From Alisma plantago-aquatica (taxonomy: Eukaryota > Streptophyta > Magnoliopsida > Alismatales > Alismataceae), in assembly GCA_963693085.1 (NCBI GenBank), contig OY856409.1, forward strand, positions 297,514,058-297,578,057: a DNA stretch of 64,000 nt, in the 5' to 3' direction. The translations under genes were made by a program, and so were the position numbers. Of this stretch, positions 22,063-32,479 are shown piece by piece. The number at the start of each line of letters is the position of its first letter. Positions within the stretch are counted from its first letter, which is position 1. Under the pieces are notes generated by a model. It did not search any database. It had not been told where the DNA came from and saw only the letters and a list, made by a program, of their open reading frames with translations.

Positions 22063-24492
22063 TGATCCAACCCTATTCTAGGGTTGTATCTTGTGTCATT
22101 TTGTACTTTTATCACATTCAAATGCATTTGAATGACATGTTATTCTCCCCAATATGATTATCATTGCAAATATGCTTATGGATGTTCTTTGCACTATTTT
22201 TCAGGTACTTGGACCATGCTTAGATGGAAGAGAGAGAAGGAGGTACCCAAAGAAGGCCGCAAAGTCTCCCTCAACCTACCTCCAGTGGCCAAGAATCATC
22301 CCCGAGCAAAGACATCCGAAATTGACAAAGTAAGAAGCAAAATCAAGAAGTCAAGCCTCACCACGGCCGTGGCCCCAATGCCACGGTCGTGGGTTTATTG
22401 CCAAGTTCCAATAGGTTGCAACAGCAAAATCCTTAGATCGCCCACGACCGTGGCCAGTGAAGACAACATGACCGTGGCCATCAGCACAGTCGTGGTCAGG
22501 AGAAGAGAACACGGCCGTGGCACCCTGCCACGGTCGTGGGAATTAATTGCGAGTTGTCAGTTGCCAACAGGGAATTTTCCTGGAAAGCCACGACCGTGGC
22601 CAGGTCGCCACGACCGTGGTCGAAGCTGATGAAGATGCCCGTGGCCCCTCCCAACGGTCACCTCCAACTCCTCCAAAACGGCCGTGTTATCCAACACGGT
22701 CGTGGTGCATGCTACCCACCACGACCGTGGCACTCTGCCACGGCTGTGGCCACCACCATATTTTGTTTTTTTCACCACTTCCTTCACCCCACGATCGTCT
22801 TCACCCCCCACGGCCGTTCCCCACTACCCTCACCACGGCCGTGGCACACCCACCACGACCGTGGTGATCACCTACCCTATACAACTTTTCACTGTTTTTC
22901 CTATTTTACCCCCACTTAGCCCTAGCTCCTATATAAGCACTAGCTACTTCTAGGGCTCGAGAGAGAGCACCCCCTGGCCGCAACCTAGCTTCTCCCTTGC
23001 CTCCATTACTCCCATCCACCTACTTCCTTGCATTTAATCCCATTTCCACCCACTTTCCACTCATTTCCACCATAGAAACCTAGTTTCTCTAGGTTTCTAT
23101 CCATCCATTCCACCATTTCCATGCTCTTGGGCACCATTGGAGGAGGAGGATCGTGGTTGGCAGCAAGGAGGTGAAGAAGTCAAGCATCCATGGCGTTTCT
23201 TACTCTCTTTCCCTTCTCCTTTGTTTCTATTTTGATCATGTATAGCTAAGCCCCCCTTGGGTGGGCTGTTTGGGGAAAAAATGTGACTTTGATACCATGT
23301 TGGGGGAATATAATTTGTAATGAACACATTTCACTTCTATGATGATTGCCTTTGCTTGTATCTCATTTCCCATTACCTGTGCATGTGATTGTTGTTTAAT
23401 TACATTGATTGCTTGCCTTGTGGTGTTTGAAGACATTTGCCTCTAGGATGTTTTGGTTTCTATGTATCTATCATAGTATTGGCTCCTAGTTCCTTAATTC
23501 AGATCCCTAGCTAGCCCCCTATCTTCCTACATAATCACCTTCTTCCTACATGCAAATGTGAGTTCTAAGTGACTAGTATAAGTATGATTAGTGCAATTGC
23601 CTAGGATTTCCTAAAGGCTGAGGTGGCTAGTGGCATGAGGTCAAATATCCTCATCTCTACTCCCATCCTCACCCTTGGTCCTCAATTGACTAATACCACT
23701 TATCCTAGAGACCTAGACTTGGTAAGTCCTATGAGAATTACACCTAGCCCTAGTTCTCCAACTAGTAGCATAGGGTACATCCTCATAGCACCCACCTTGT
23801 TGTTTGGTTTGGTAGTCTAGAATGGAATATGTTGATTGCTTATTATGGTGACATCCCCAAACTAATGTCAAGGTCACATTCCCAAACGGCCCACCTCCTT
23901 CATCTAATTGCTTAAAACCTCAATTGCTTTGTTTGCTTATTAATGCTAGTGTAGTTCGCCTGCTTTAGTTAACTTATTTAATTGCCTAGTTTTGTTAGCT
24001 AAGTGTTAATTTAGGTCTTTGATCTTGATTAGTGGTTAACTTAGGTTCTCAATTGCTAGTTGCTTTCTTAGTCTAGTATAGTTTGTTCTTGCTCTTGTTT
24101 AGATAGCTTGTTAACTTAGATTGCTAATCTAGTCTTTTGATAACTTAGTTTCATATTTCTTTTCATACTTGCTCTCTTAGCTTAATCAACAACCAACCAA
24201 CCTTAAAACCCTAAAAACCTTACTCTCCACAACAAGAATGTAGCTCACACCTTATAACTCTAGCGCCCCCTCTATCTCTGTGGTTCGACCCTGCATCTTT
24301 CCCTTGATCTATATTACAACCGTACCCCATACGCTTGCGGGCGAATTGTTTTAGTTTTAGTGATAGACTCGATCTGGGACCATACAAATTTAGAAAGCAA
24401 AGATCCCACTACTCTCATGCCTCCCGACTTCGTGGATTGCACTCGGCCACCCTAGTTGGCCGGTGTTGTAAGCCTCTAGCGGGAGCGCACCA
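22063..24492 (+). repeat. Athila(+) 3' LTR
   Basis: It begins TGATCCAACCC and ends GCGCACCA. It is the uninterrupted counterpart of the split 5' LTR and shows the empty site for the copia insertion at about 22537-22541. TATA box at 22930-22937. Right flank GTGGA is the target duplication. Confidence 0.94.
22361..22864. promoter_or_regulatory. Palindrome array of Athila(+) 3' LTR
   Basis: It runs from CCACGGCCGTGG at 22361 to the pair at 22833 and 22853. Compared with the 5' LTR it lacks one 20-bp unit near 22440. It has an additional stretch of about 44 bp with two more sites near 22705-22750. The arrays have therefore changed copy number since this element inserted. Confidence 0.68.
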
Positions 24493-25420
24493 GTGGATGG
24501 TGATTTTTTGCATTGTGCGGATAAAGCACGATGTAATTAGTGAGGCCTTGGAGTTCTTTGAACTGTGCTTGTCCTCCACAGTTAGCTCTTCCCACATTTC
24601 ATTGCTTTCATAGGTGTCAACTTCTATCTCACTTGGGGCAGAGGAGCAGGTCTGGGCTTCTTCCTCAGTCTCGATGAATATTATATTCAGCCTTGCCTCT
24701 GTGACTATGTGAGTCTCTCCCCCTAGCCTTACTTGTAGCTAATAATCTCCACCTCCTGCCTTTCATGTTTTGCTACTAGTACCGACCTTCTTAAGTGAAT
24801 ATAGGATTTTTGTGGTTAGCTTCTTATAAGATTTCACCTCTGGTGTGCATAAGGTGTGTAAGTTTGCACCTTCCAGAAATTTTATCGTCCTGTCATAGAT
24901 ACCCATCTTCTTGAAATCTTCTACGTCAAGGTATCATGTTGGGTAGAATTCCTTGTGTTGGTGCATCTAGTCGTAGGTAGACTGGTGCACGGCATTCTTG
25001 GGCACGGATGGTGGTTCTCCAGATAGCGTGGATGTCTCCCCTACGACCTCCTTGTCCTTTCTTTCCTCCTCCTTATTGGGTTTTTTTGGCAACCACCGGC
25101 TTCGCCTTCTTGCTGTCATTGGTTTCTTTTGGTGCAACTTTTCTTTTCTTGCCTTGTACCCGGCTCTCTGACTCTCTTGGTTGGTACTCGGAGGTCTTAA
25201 TATGCTCTGTCTGTTCTGTTTCTTGTGGGGAGTCCTCATATGGAAGCTCCCCCAATATCCTATGATATTGTTCCAACCTTAGTTGTATCTCCACACGTTT
25301 GCCCACTGGTAGAGAAGTATTTCTCTTCGGTTTTTCTGTTAGGTCCTTTACTATCTTCTCTACCTCCTTCAGGGAAGTAGCCTTCTCATACAGGGGATCG
25401 TTGGTTGCTGGAGAAGACAT
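24493..25420 (-). pseudogene. N-terminal half of Athila(-) ORF1/env-like gene
   Basis: The minus-strand ATG at 25420 opens 115 codons rich in Lys and Glu (MSSPATNDPLYEKATSLKEV and onward). After a frameshift near 25075 the reading continues to about 24970. Then DVEDFKKMGIYDRTIKFLEGANLHTLCTPEVKSYKKL and GGETHIVTEARLNIIF appear, followed by MWEELTVEDKHSSKNSK and SFIRTMQKITIH-like sequence up to the insertion of Athila(+) at 24492. The order matches the plus-strand ORF1-like protein. The gene continues at 1460-1. Confidence 0.72.
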
Positions 25421-25550
25421 TCTGCAAATTTTTCAATGAATTAGTATCTAGTTGATTTTACAAAATTGCAATTATATGGGGAAGGTATTTCTTACACAGG
25501 GTAGGTGTTCAATAAATTATTAAATGTCATGTTCAAGAGTGTGCATAGAG

Positions 25551-25880
25551 ACCACGGTCGTAGTTTTTTTGGTAACTCATATGAAAACGGTCGCGGTTTC
25601 TGAAAGAGATCACGATCGCGGTGTAATGACAAGGGATCGCGGTCGCGATTTCCTGAGTAAGGACCGCAGTCATGGTTTATTGATTAGGGACCGCGGTCAC
25701 GGTCTTCTTTCTTGTTATAGTTAGGTCGCAGTTTACAGGAACATGACCTTGAGTAGCATTCTTCTACATCGTGGCCCGTGGCGGAATTGGTAGATTGGAG
25801 TGAACACCACAGCCAGTTTTAGGGTTTACGAGCACACCACAGTCGCAGTTGTAGAGGTGATGACCGCGAGCCGTGGTCTT
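25551..25880. promoter_or_regulatory. CGGTCG palindrome array A, Athila(-) spacer
   Basis: GACCGCGGTCGCGGT-like sites include ACCACGGTCG (25551), AACGGTCGCGGT (25587), CACGATCGCGGT (25611), GATCGCGGTCGCGAT (25635), GACCGCAGTCATGGT (25662) and GACCGCGGTCACGGT (25689). These are phased about 23-27 bp apart. More degenerate copies run to about 25880. The array lies between the third ORF and pol, like the array of Athila(+). Confidence 0.6.
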
Positions 25881-26362
25881 ACTTCTTATGACTATGTTGA
25901 TTCCTCTCTATATCTGATAATCTGTTCTTCATTTTCATCGGTAGCAGTTGTCCCATTATTAATGTTTTTAGGGTTTTTAATTGTTATTTGCAGACGCCAC
26001 CATAAGGAGGTTAGGGTAATAGGGAAACCTGGGCAACCGTCGATGGGGCGACTTACATCCGTCGAGAGATAAAACGAGAAGAATCGATTCAGGTGAGGGG
26101 TTAAATCAGAGGCGACAAGGTGATTCGATGACTAGAAGTGTAAGAAGGGTTTTTCAGTTACCTTAATGATGGTTGTGACGGCAGAATCAAATGTGGTTGG
26201 GTGAGGCAATCGGCTTCACTACGGCGGCAGGTCATCGGTCACGGTCGGAGCAGAGAGTAGGTTTTATCTTAGACTTGGTGGAAGTTGTGAGCGAAAAGAG
26301 TCTAAGATACGAGGGTTTAAGGATATATATACAGGTGCAACTGTGACGAAACAATCTAAGTG
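25881..26362. other. Spacer between the two Athila(-) arrays
   Basis: No coding match is seen. On minus, CCTGTATATATATCC (26321-26335) is a TATA-like motif placed just after array B in the direction of transcription. Confidence 0.4.
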
Positions 26363-26565
26363 GATAGACCTCGGTCGCGGTGATCACAAGGAAGGACCAT
26401 GGTCGCAGTGTACTCGATAAGCACAACCGCGGTTGCGGTTCTCTGTTGTTGCAAAGACGGCCTTGGGTCACGGTCGAGGTACACAGTGGGCTATTCTGTG
26501 GGTCACAGTCTTCTTTATGCAAGTGCTATACCGCGACCGAGGTCCAGACCGCGATCAGATCAAAA
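26363..26565. promoter_or_regulatory. CGGTCG palindrome array B, Athila(-) spacer
   Basis: Sites include CTCGGTCGCGGTGATC (about 26370), ACCATGGTCGCAGT (about 26396), AACCGCGGTTGCGGT (about 26426), TCACGGTCGAGGT (about 26468), ACCGCGACCGAGGT (about 26530) and ACCGCGATCAG. The family-specific consensus is the same as in the LTR array at 33572-34005. Confidence 0.58.
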
Positions 26566-26689
26566 CAAAGGTCATTTTCTTAGGTAAATCATGAAATACT
26601 CAAAAGAAGATGGATATGTACATCACTTAAAAGATAAGAAAACTAAACAAAGTGAAAAAGTAAGAGAAAACAAAGCTTAAGGAAAAAAG

Positions 26690-27892
26690 GGTAAAAACAT
26701 GGGCTGCCTCCCAAGAAGCGCTTGCTTTAAAGTCTCTTAGCTAGACTGCATAAATCTTCACTCCTTGGGCCCTGTAGTTGGATGTGGCAACTCTTGATTC
26801 CTTTCCTCATTTGGCTGAGTTGGTTCCTCCTAATTGATCTCAGATCTTCTCACAAAGGCTTCATCTTTGTAAAATCTATTTACCCTGTGGCCATTGACCT
26901 TGAAGATTCCAGTCTTCTCTCCTTGAATTTCCATCATTCCTAATGGATAAATCTTTACCACAGAGAATGGTCCTGACCATCTTGTTCTAAGCTTCCCAGG
27001 GAAGAGCCTAATGCTAGAATTAAAGAGAAATACTTTGTCTCCTTCATGAACATCTATGTTCTTTAGGTGGGCGTCATGCCACACCTTATTCCTTTGTTTG
27101 TAGATCCTCACATTCTCGTAGGCATGTAATATTAGCTCCTCGACCTCTTGTAGCTGTAGAAATCTTTTCTGACCTGCCTTTTCTAGGTCCATATTCAAAA
27201 ACTTGATCGCCCAAAGGGCCTTATGTTAGAGCTCAAAAAAGTAAATGGCATGACTTGCCATAGATTAATATGTATGGCATTGTGCCTATATGTGTCTTAA
27301 AAGTTGTCCTATAGGCCCAGAGAGCATCGTCAAGCTTCATGGACCAGCCCTTTCGAGTGCAGCTAACAGGTTTTTCTAGAATTTGCTTAATCTGCCTATT
27401 AGATACCTTTACTTATCTAGAGGTTTGAGGGTGATAGGGTGTAGCAACTTTGTGCTTTACCCCGTACTTCTTTAGTAATGCCTCAAACTAATTCTCTCCA
27501 AAATGTGATCCCCCATTGTTTATCATAGTGTGAGGCACTCCAAAGTGTGGAAAAATGGTTTTGTCAAATAGCTTAATCACAGATTTAGAGTTGTAGGTTT
27601 GGGTAGCTACATCCTCTACCCATTTTGACACATAGTCAACAACCACTAAAATGTACTGATAACCTTTATATGAGGGGAAGGGACCCATGTAGTCTATCCC
27701 CCAAACATTAAAGATTTCTACTTCTACCCAGTTGGCCATAGGCATCTTGCTCCTCTTACTGATATTTCCGGTTAGTTGGTATTCCTTGCAAGCTTTTACA
27801 AAAGATGTTGTGTCTTTGAACATGGAGGGCCAGTAAAACCCTGACTTAAGCACTTTTGTAGTTGTTCTTTCCCCCACTATGATGCCCTCCAT
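26690..27892 (-). pseudogene. Athila(-) integrase
   Basis: The minus ORF 27892-27488 shows the end of the zinc finger and the core: GIDYMGPFP supplies the first Asp. The second motif reads INNGGSHF, so the catalytic Asp is Asn (codon 27515-27517). The finger reads CKEYQ where CxxCQ is expected. Both look like G-to-A on the coding strand. After stops near 27480 and 27420, sequence continues through YHPQTS and ALWAYRT to the C-terminal part (27198-26830, LFNSSIRLFPGKLRTRWSGPF, VNGHRVNRFY). The complement of GGGAGGCAGCCCA follows near 26700. Confidence 0.85.
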
Positions 27893-28034
27893 ACTGTGAA
27901 GAGTGGCATTCTCTCAAGATCAGTGGGACTTCCTCCTCTAGTATACATCTTCTATACAAACTATCAGAACATCTCTTAAATAGCAGTGGGTCATCCAAAT
28001 AATAGTTTTTGACATCATAGAAGAGATTCTTTTT

Positions 28035-29310
28035 CTAATTGTAGGTTATATCCGGCGGCAGCTGGCCACAAGCCAGATAGTTACATATATCTACAAACCA
28101 CGGCAGACTTGGCTCGTCAGACTTAGCCATAAGTAGGGCTTCATCAACATAGTTGTTATTTACGGGCAACTGATTCTCTTCATCGCAAACTATTCTTGAC
28201 AGGTGGTCTGCGACCGCATTTTCTTTTCCTTTCTTATCAATTATCTCATGGTCAAACTCTTGCAGTAGCAAGACCCACCTCAACAGTCTTATCTTTGTGT
28301 CCTTCTTTGGCATCATATAGCATATGGCCCCATGGTCAGTATAGACCTTTACCTTGACCCCTATAAGATATGATATTAATTTGTAAAATACAAAAACAAT
28401 TGCCAACATCTCTTTTTCCGTGGGGGTGTAATTCACTTGGGCTTATTCTAACGTGTGGCTGGCGTAACATATGACGTGGTGCTTTCGGTCTTTCTTCTGT
28501 CCTAGGACTGCACCTACGACATAGTTGCTTGTGACGCACATTATTTCAAATGGTATCTCCCAGTCTAGAGCCTGTAGAATTAGTGCAGAGGTCAAGGCCT
28601 CTTTTAGGGTCTCAAAAGATTTTAAACACTTATCATCGAACTCAAACATCATGTCTTTAATCAGTAGATTTGAAAGCGTCTTTGATATTTTCAAGAAGTT
28701 TTTGATGAATCTTCTGTAATACCCAGCATGACCCAGGAAACTCCTCACTCCTGTCACGGATGTTGGTGGTGGGAGTTTGGAGATGGCCTCGATCTTGCTA
28801 AGATCCACCTCAATACCTTTCTTGGAGATCTTGTGTCCTAGAACAATGCCACTTTGAACCATAAAGTGGCATTTTTCCCAGTTCATAACGAGATGCTTCT
28901 CCTCGCATTGTTGTAAAACTAAAGATAAATTTCTCAGTCAGGCATCAAAATCGGTTCTATAGACCGATAAGTCATCCATAAATACTTTGACTATGTCCTC
29001 TAGAAAGTTCGAGAACATAGAAATCATGCAACGCTGGAACGTTGTTGGAGCATTGCATAGGATGAAAGGCATCCGTCTAAAGGTGTATGTTCCATAGATG
29101 CATGTGAACGTCATCTTATCCTGATCGTCAGGGTGGATTGAGACTTGATAAAATCTGGAATAGCCATCTAAAAATTAGAAGTAATCATGGTGGGCAAGTC
29201 TTTCTAGGACTTGATCAATAAATGGTAAGGGGAAGTGGTCTTTCTTTGTTGCCAAATTTAGCTTTCTATAGTCAATGCACATTTGTCAGCCTGTGACCGT
29301 TTTCGTGGCG
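28035..29310 (-). pseudogene. Athila(-) reverse transcriptase (C part) and RNase H
   Basis: Read on minus from 29310: the G(W)QMCIDYRKLNLATKKDHFPLPF region has a stop. Then VFMDDLSVY and WEKCHFMVQSGIVLGHKIS (28886-28800). Next LGHAGYYRRFIKNF, then an RNase H region ([40 protein letters not shown]) to 28035. At least three stops interrupt it. The first RNase H Asp motif is degraded (MCVTSN). Non-functional. Confidence 0.85.
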
Positions 29311-29312
29311 AC

Positions 29313-29859
29313 TTTTTTTTTTGGAAAAGGTAAATATATTCCAAAGAGATGTAGAAAAGCTACCATAAACAAGCCAAGCGACATACATCAGTGAGAAAGG
29401 GACATACTAAAACCCTTCTCAACATGCCATGAGGCCTACATCAGAGAGAAAAGGGATATACAAAAACCCATCTCAAAACAAGGTATACCCAAGTTAGTTA
29501 AAAAAAACCCAGTACACCTTAGAATGGTTAGAAATACCATTAACTAGACCTTTCTTTACAAGTAATTGAAATGAAATTTCTTTTGTAATCTTTTTTAGGA
29601 GGTCTGTTTCAGACCGTGCAGGCCCAACATGGGCCCTTTTGTTTCTCTCGTCCCATATAAAGTAGAAAAAGGAAGCAAGGCATAAACCACCAAAATCCCT
29701 AATTCGTTTTCTCTTTAGGTTCAGATTCATCCACAGAATGATTTCGTCCAAGCTATTATTCATATTTGGACCCCATTAGTTCTTGAGGCAAATAGTAGAC
29801 CATACTAACTTGGTGTAGCAGCAACCGAAAAACATGTGATTATGACTTTCCTTTTCTCT
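29313..29859 (-). mobile_element. 5'-truncated LINE fragment inside Athila(-) RT
   Basis: Ten T at 29313-29322 are the poly(A) tail read on minus. Flanks CGTGGCGACT (29304-29313) and CATGGCAACT (29860-29869) are a target duplication with three transitions. The minus ORF 29763-29494 (LCLASFFYFIWDERNKRAHVG) resembles the extreme C terminus of plant LINE ORF2 after the RT zinc-finger region. The RT frame of Athila(-) resumes on both sides. Two similar roughly 50-bp units (CATCAG(T/A)GAGAAAGGGA...AAAACCC) lie at 29379-29480. Confidence 0.8.
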
Positions 29860-29868
29860 CATGGCAAC

Positions 29869-30495
29869 TTAATCACCATTATCTCCCTTCACCATAGTCA
29901 TTCCACCGTTCTTGGGTACTACATGAATGGAGATTACCCAGTTGATATCGCTTATTGGGTATATGATTCTCGCATCACATAGTTTTAATATCTCCTTCAG
30001 CATTTGGTTCAATTTCCTTTGGGGTTGTACCAAAGGTCTCTCCGATTCTTCTAGGTTAATTATGTTCATGCACAGGGTCAGGTTTAGTCCCTTGATGTCC
30101 TCTACGGAATATCCAATTACTCCTTTGTGCTCCTTCAAATTTTTTAGCAGTCTTTCATGTTGTTCTTTGGTGAGGTTAGCATTGATGATGACTGAGTTCC
30201 CCCCTTCATCATCTAGGAACTTGTACTTCAGCCCTTCCAGTAATGTCTTTAGTTCTGGCTTTGGCTTCAGAGTGTCTAACTCTTTGGTTGATGGTTCCAA
30301 AGAAGTGTACATTACTATTTCTATTATCTCTTCTTCATCACTAAGACTCTCTTCACCTTGGTTAAGGTAGTCTAGAATTTCGACCACTTCAGGGTCTTCT
30401 ATCAAAGGATTTGGGTTGTTTAAGGCTCTCATAAGTGGGTCCACAATGGCTTTCTCTTCTTGAATTTCTTCACAATATTGGTTGTAGCTATCCAT
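29869..30495 (-). pseudogene. Athila(-) RT N-terminal region
   Basis: This minus ORF of 208 codons contains ELKTLLEGLKYKFL, HKGVIGYSVEDIKGL, LCMNIINLEE, LCDARIIYPISD and HVVPKNGGMT. These are the linker and the first RT motifs of Athila elements. It ends where the LINE inserted. Upstream (30500-30760) no DxGxS protease motif or ILGRPFL motif can be found, so the protease appears deleted. Confidence 0.83.
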
Positions 30496-30999
30496 GAAGT
30501 AGACTGACTCATAAAGAGTTGGCCCTTTGGAAATGGGATCCTCAGTGCATATTGCTTTTCTTCATAAAGATTTCTTCTACAGGATCAGGGTTCCTAGATC
30601 CACCACTTTCCTCACAGCTTTCTTCAGTAGGCCCCTCCTTGTCAACAAACTTCTCGAAAGAAACTTCCTTCTCCTATTGTGGTTCTTCAACTTTTTCTTC
30701 TTGTTTGTCGTCAACCTGTTCTAGAATTGATCAACGTCCTCCCTGATCAGAGGGTTGCCATTTTTGCAGTCTCGGTGTTTGACGGGATTTTTCTTGAGGG
30801 GTTCTTTACTAGCTCAGCCAACTACACGAGTTGTTGGTCTATCAGGAGTTGATGCGTCTGCATATCTTCCATCTAAACTTGCATCGTAGTCAGGACGCCA
30901 GAGTTAGCTAGGTCACTTTGTGCTAGTTGATCATTCACGGTAGCCTGATTCATGAAAAAATTGAACAGTTGAGTCACCAAGTCAGGTTGGTTGTTATCT

Positions 31000-32330
31000 T
31001 TCACATGCCCATGTCCTTGACCTTGACTCGGCCCTTGATTTGGTCCTACTCCTTGAAGAGTTTGGTTCCTGCCTTGCGATGAGTAGTTATACTTCTTTGT
31101 TTGGTAATTGGTTGTTCTAGTATACTACTGTTGTCCACCCCTCTTCTCGAATTGTGGCAGTGGATTTTGCGAATTTCCTAGTTGGTGTGAATTCTCGGCC
31201 GCATCCTTGTTCCCATAGCTAAAACCAGGGTGATCTGGCCTCTTGAAGTTTGCATAGGAAACATTCTGCATCGACTCCTCTTCACTTTCACTGTATTCAC
31301 TTTCTTCATGTCTAGTGTAAATACAGTTATCAACTCTGTGTCCTCCTTCACGACAGGTGACACACTTCATCACCTTCTTTGTGTGTTTCTTTCCTTTTCC
31401 TCCAGTATCATTCCTTTCATAGTCAACTCCTTCTTGGAGTGCATCCATGTTCTCTATAATCTTCATAGTTCTATTTGGATTTCCCCCCAAGAAGTCACTA
31501 CCTACGGCAGCATTCAGAGAGGTCCTCTCTGTATGGGTCAGCCCATTATAGAAGGTAGTCACAAGGAACCCCTTACGATAGTTGTGGTGTGGGCAGTCTC
31601 TCATGTATTCTTGATATCGTTCTCACGCCTCATACAGGTTTTCCCCTAGATTTTTTGCAAAAGAGGTGATCTTATGAATGTTACAGATGGTCCTCTCAGT
31701 AGGATAAAACTTGGTGACAAAGGCATCCACAAGGGGTCTCCATCCATCTATAGACTAGTAGGGGAGACTTAGATACCAAGAGAGAGCCTTGTCTTCCAAA
31801 GAGAAATTAAAACCCTTGCAGTAGATCACATCTTGTGGGACACCCCTCATCGTAATGGTATCACATATGTTCTTGAAAGCATCAAGATGGTGGTACGGGT
31901 TTTCCCTTGGGTTCCCACAGAAAGGCTTGTTCTGGATCATGGATATAACAGCTGGGTTTAGTTCAAAGTTTGTTGCGTTGAAGTTTGGTACAACGATCGG
32001 ACATCTTGACTCATTGGCTCTTGTTGCTGCCAACTCACGAAGGGTCTTCCCTTCCTCATCTTCCTCTCTATCGCTGTCCCTGCGGTTGCGCTCATGGTTG
32101 TTATGGTTTCTTCAGTGCCTGCGGTAATGAAGATGTTCCTTGTAGTGACGGTCTTCCTCACAACGATCATCTTCATGGCACTCTTCTCGCTCTTCTTCTC
32201 ATTCTTCATTCCGATGACCGTCATCATAACGGCCATCTCTATCTTCATCCATTCCTGGTGGAGGTGGGTGGTGTTCATTCCTTACGTTCTACTCATCTCC
32301 TGAGAGGGTAACATCCACGCGAGGCGGCAT
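31000..32330 (-). pseudogene. Athila(-) gag with CCHC zinc knuckle
   Basis: The minus ATG at 32330 (MPPRVDVTLSGDE) starts a frame with early stops and a charged, His-rich segment. The core follows: NFELNPAVISMIQNKPFCGNPRENPYHHLDAF, FSLEDKALSWYLSLP, then after a stop RYQEYMRDCPHHNYRKGF and FYNGLTHTERTSLNAAVG. The motif CVTCREGGHRVDNC (CX2CX4HX4C, about 31365-31325) is a zinc knuckle, and a Gln-rich tail follows. Expected role is the nucleocapsid and capsid precursor. This Gag differs from that of Athila(+), so the two elements are separate families. Confidence 0.85.
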
Positions 32331-32479
32331 GGCGAAAAGGAGTAAATTCGAACGAGTTGCTTCTGCAGAGGTGCCTGAATAGATCGTACATTCAAGTTAG
32401 AAAACTGAATTGGTCTAAACAAACTATTCTATACAAACTCGGGTTAGCAAACTTAAAGTAATTGTGTTGTCAAGCTTAT

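Larger units (their letters stand above)
1461..24492 (+). mobile_element. Athila-lineage Ty3/gypsy retrotransposon on plus, Athila(+), with two nested insertions
   Basis: Both LTRs begin TGATCCAACCCTATTCTAGGG and end GGGAGCGCACCA. The 5' LTR is 1461-1961 plus 8866-10780 (2416 bp after removing a nested copia element). The 3' LTR is 22063-24492 (2430 bp). Flanks GTGGG (1456-1460) and GTGGA (24493-24497) are a near-perfect 5-bp target duplication. Between the LTRs lie a tRNA-Asp-type primer site, gag, protease-RT-RNase H-integrase, a palindrome-array spacer, an ORF1-like gene and a TTTGGGGTGG polypurine tract. Nested insertions are a copia element (1962-8860) and a Tourist-like element (11728-12659). 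Every ORF has at least one stop or frameshift, so the copy is defective. The LTRs differ by a few percent by eye plus array-unit indels. Confidence 0.93.

Noticed and set aside
25768..25800. tRNA-Leu-like start (GGCGGAATTGGTAGA)
   Set aside because: No downstream D, anticodon and T arms can be folded. It is a short chance match within the Athila(-) spacer.
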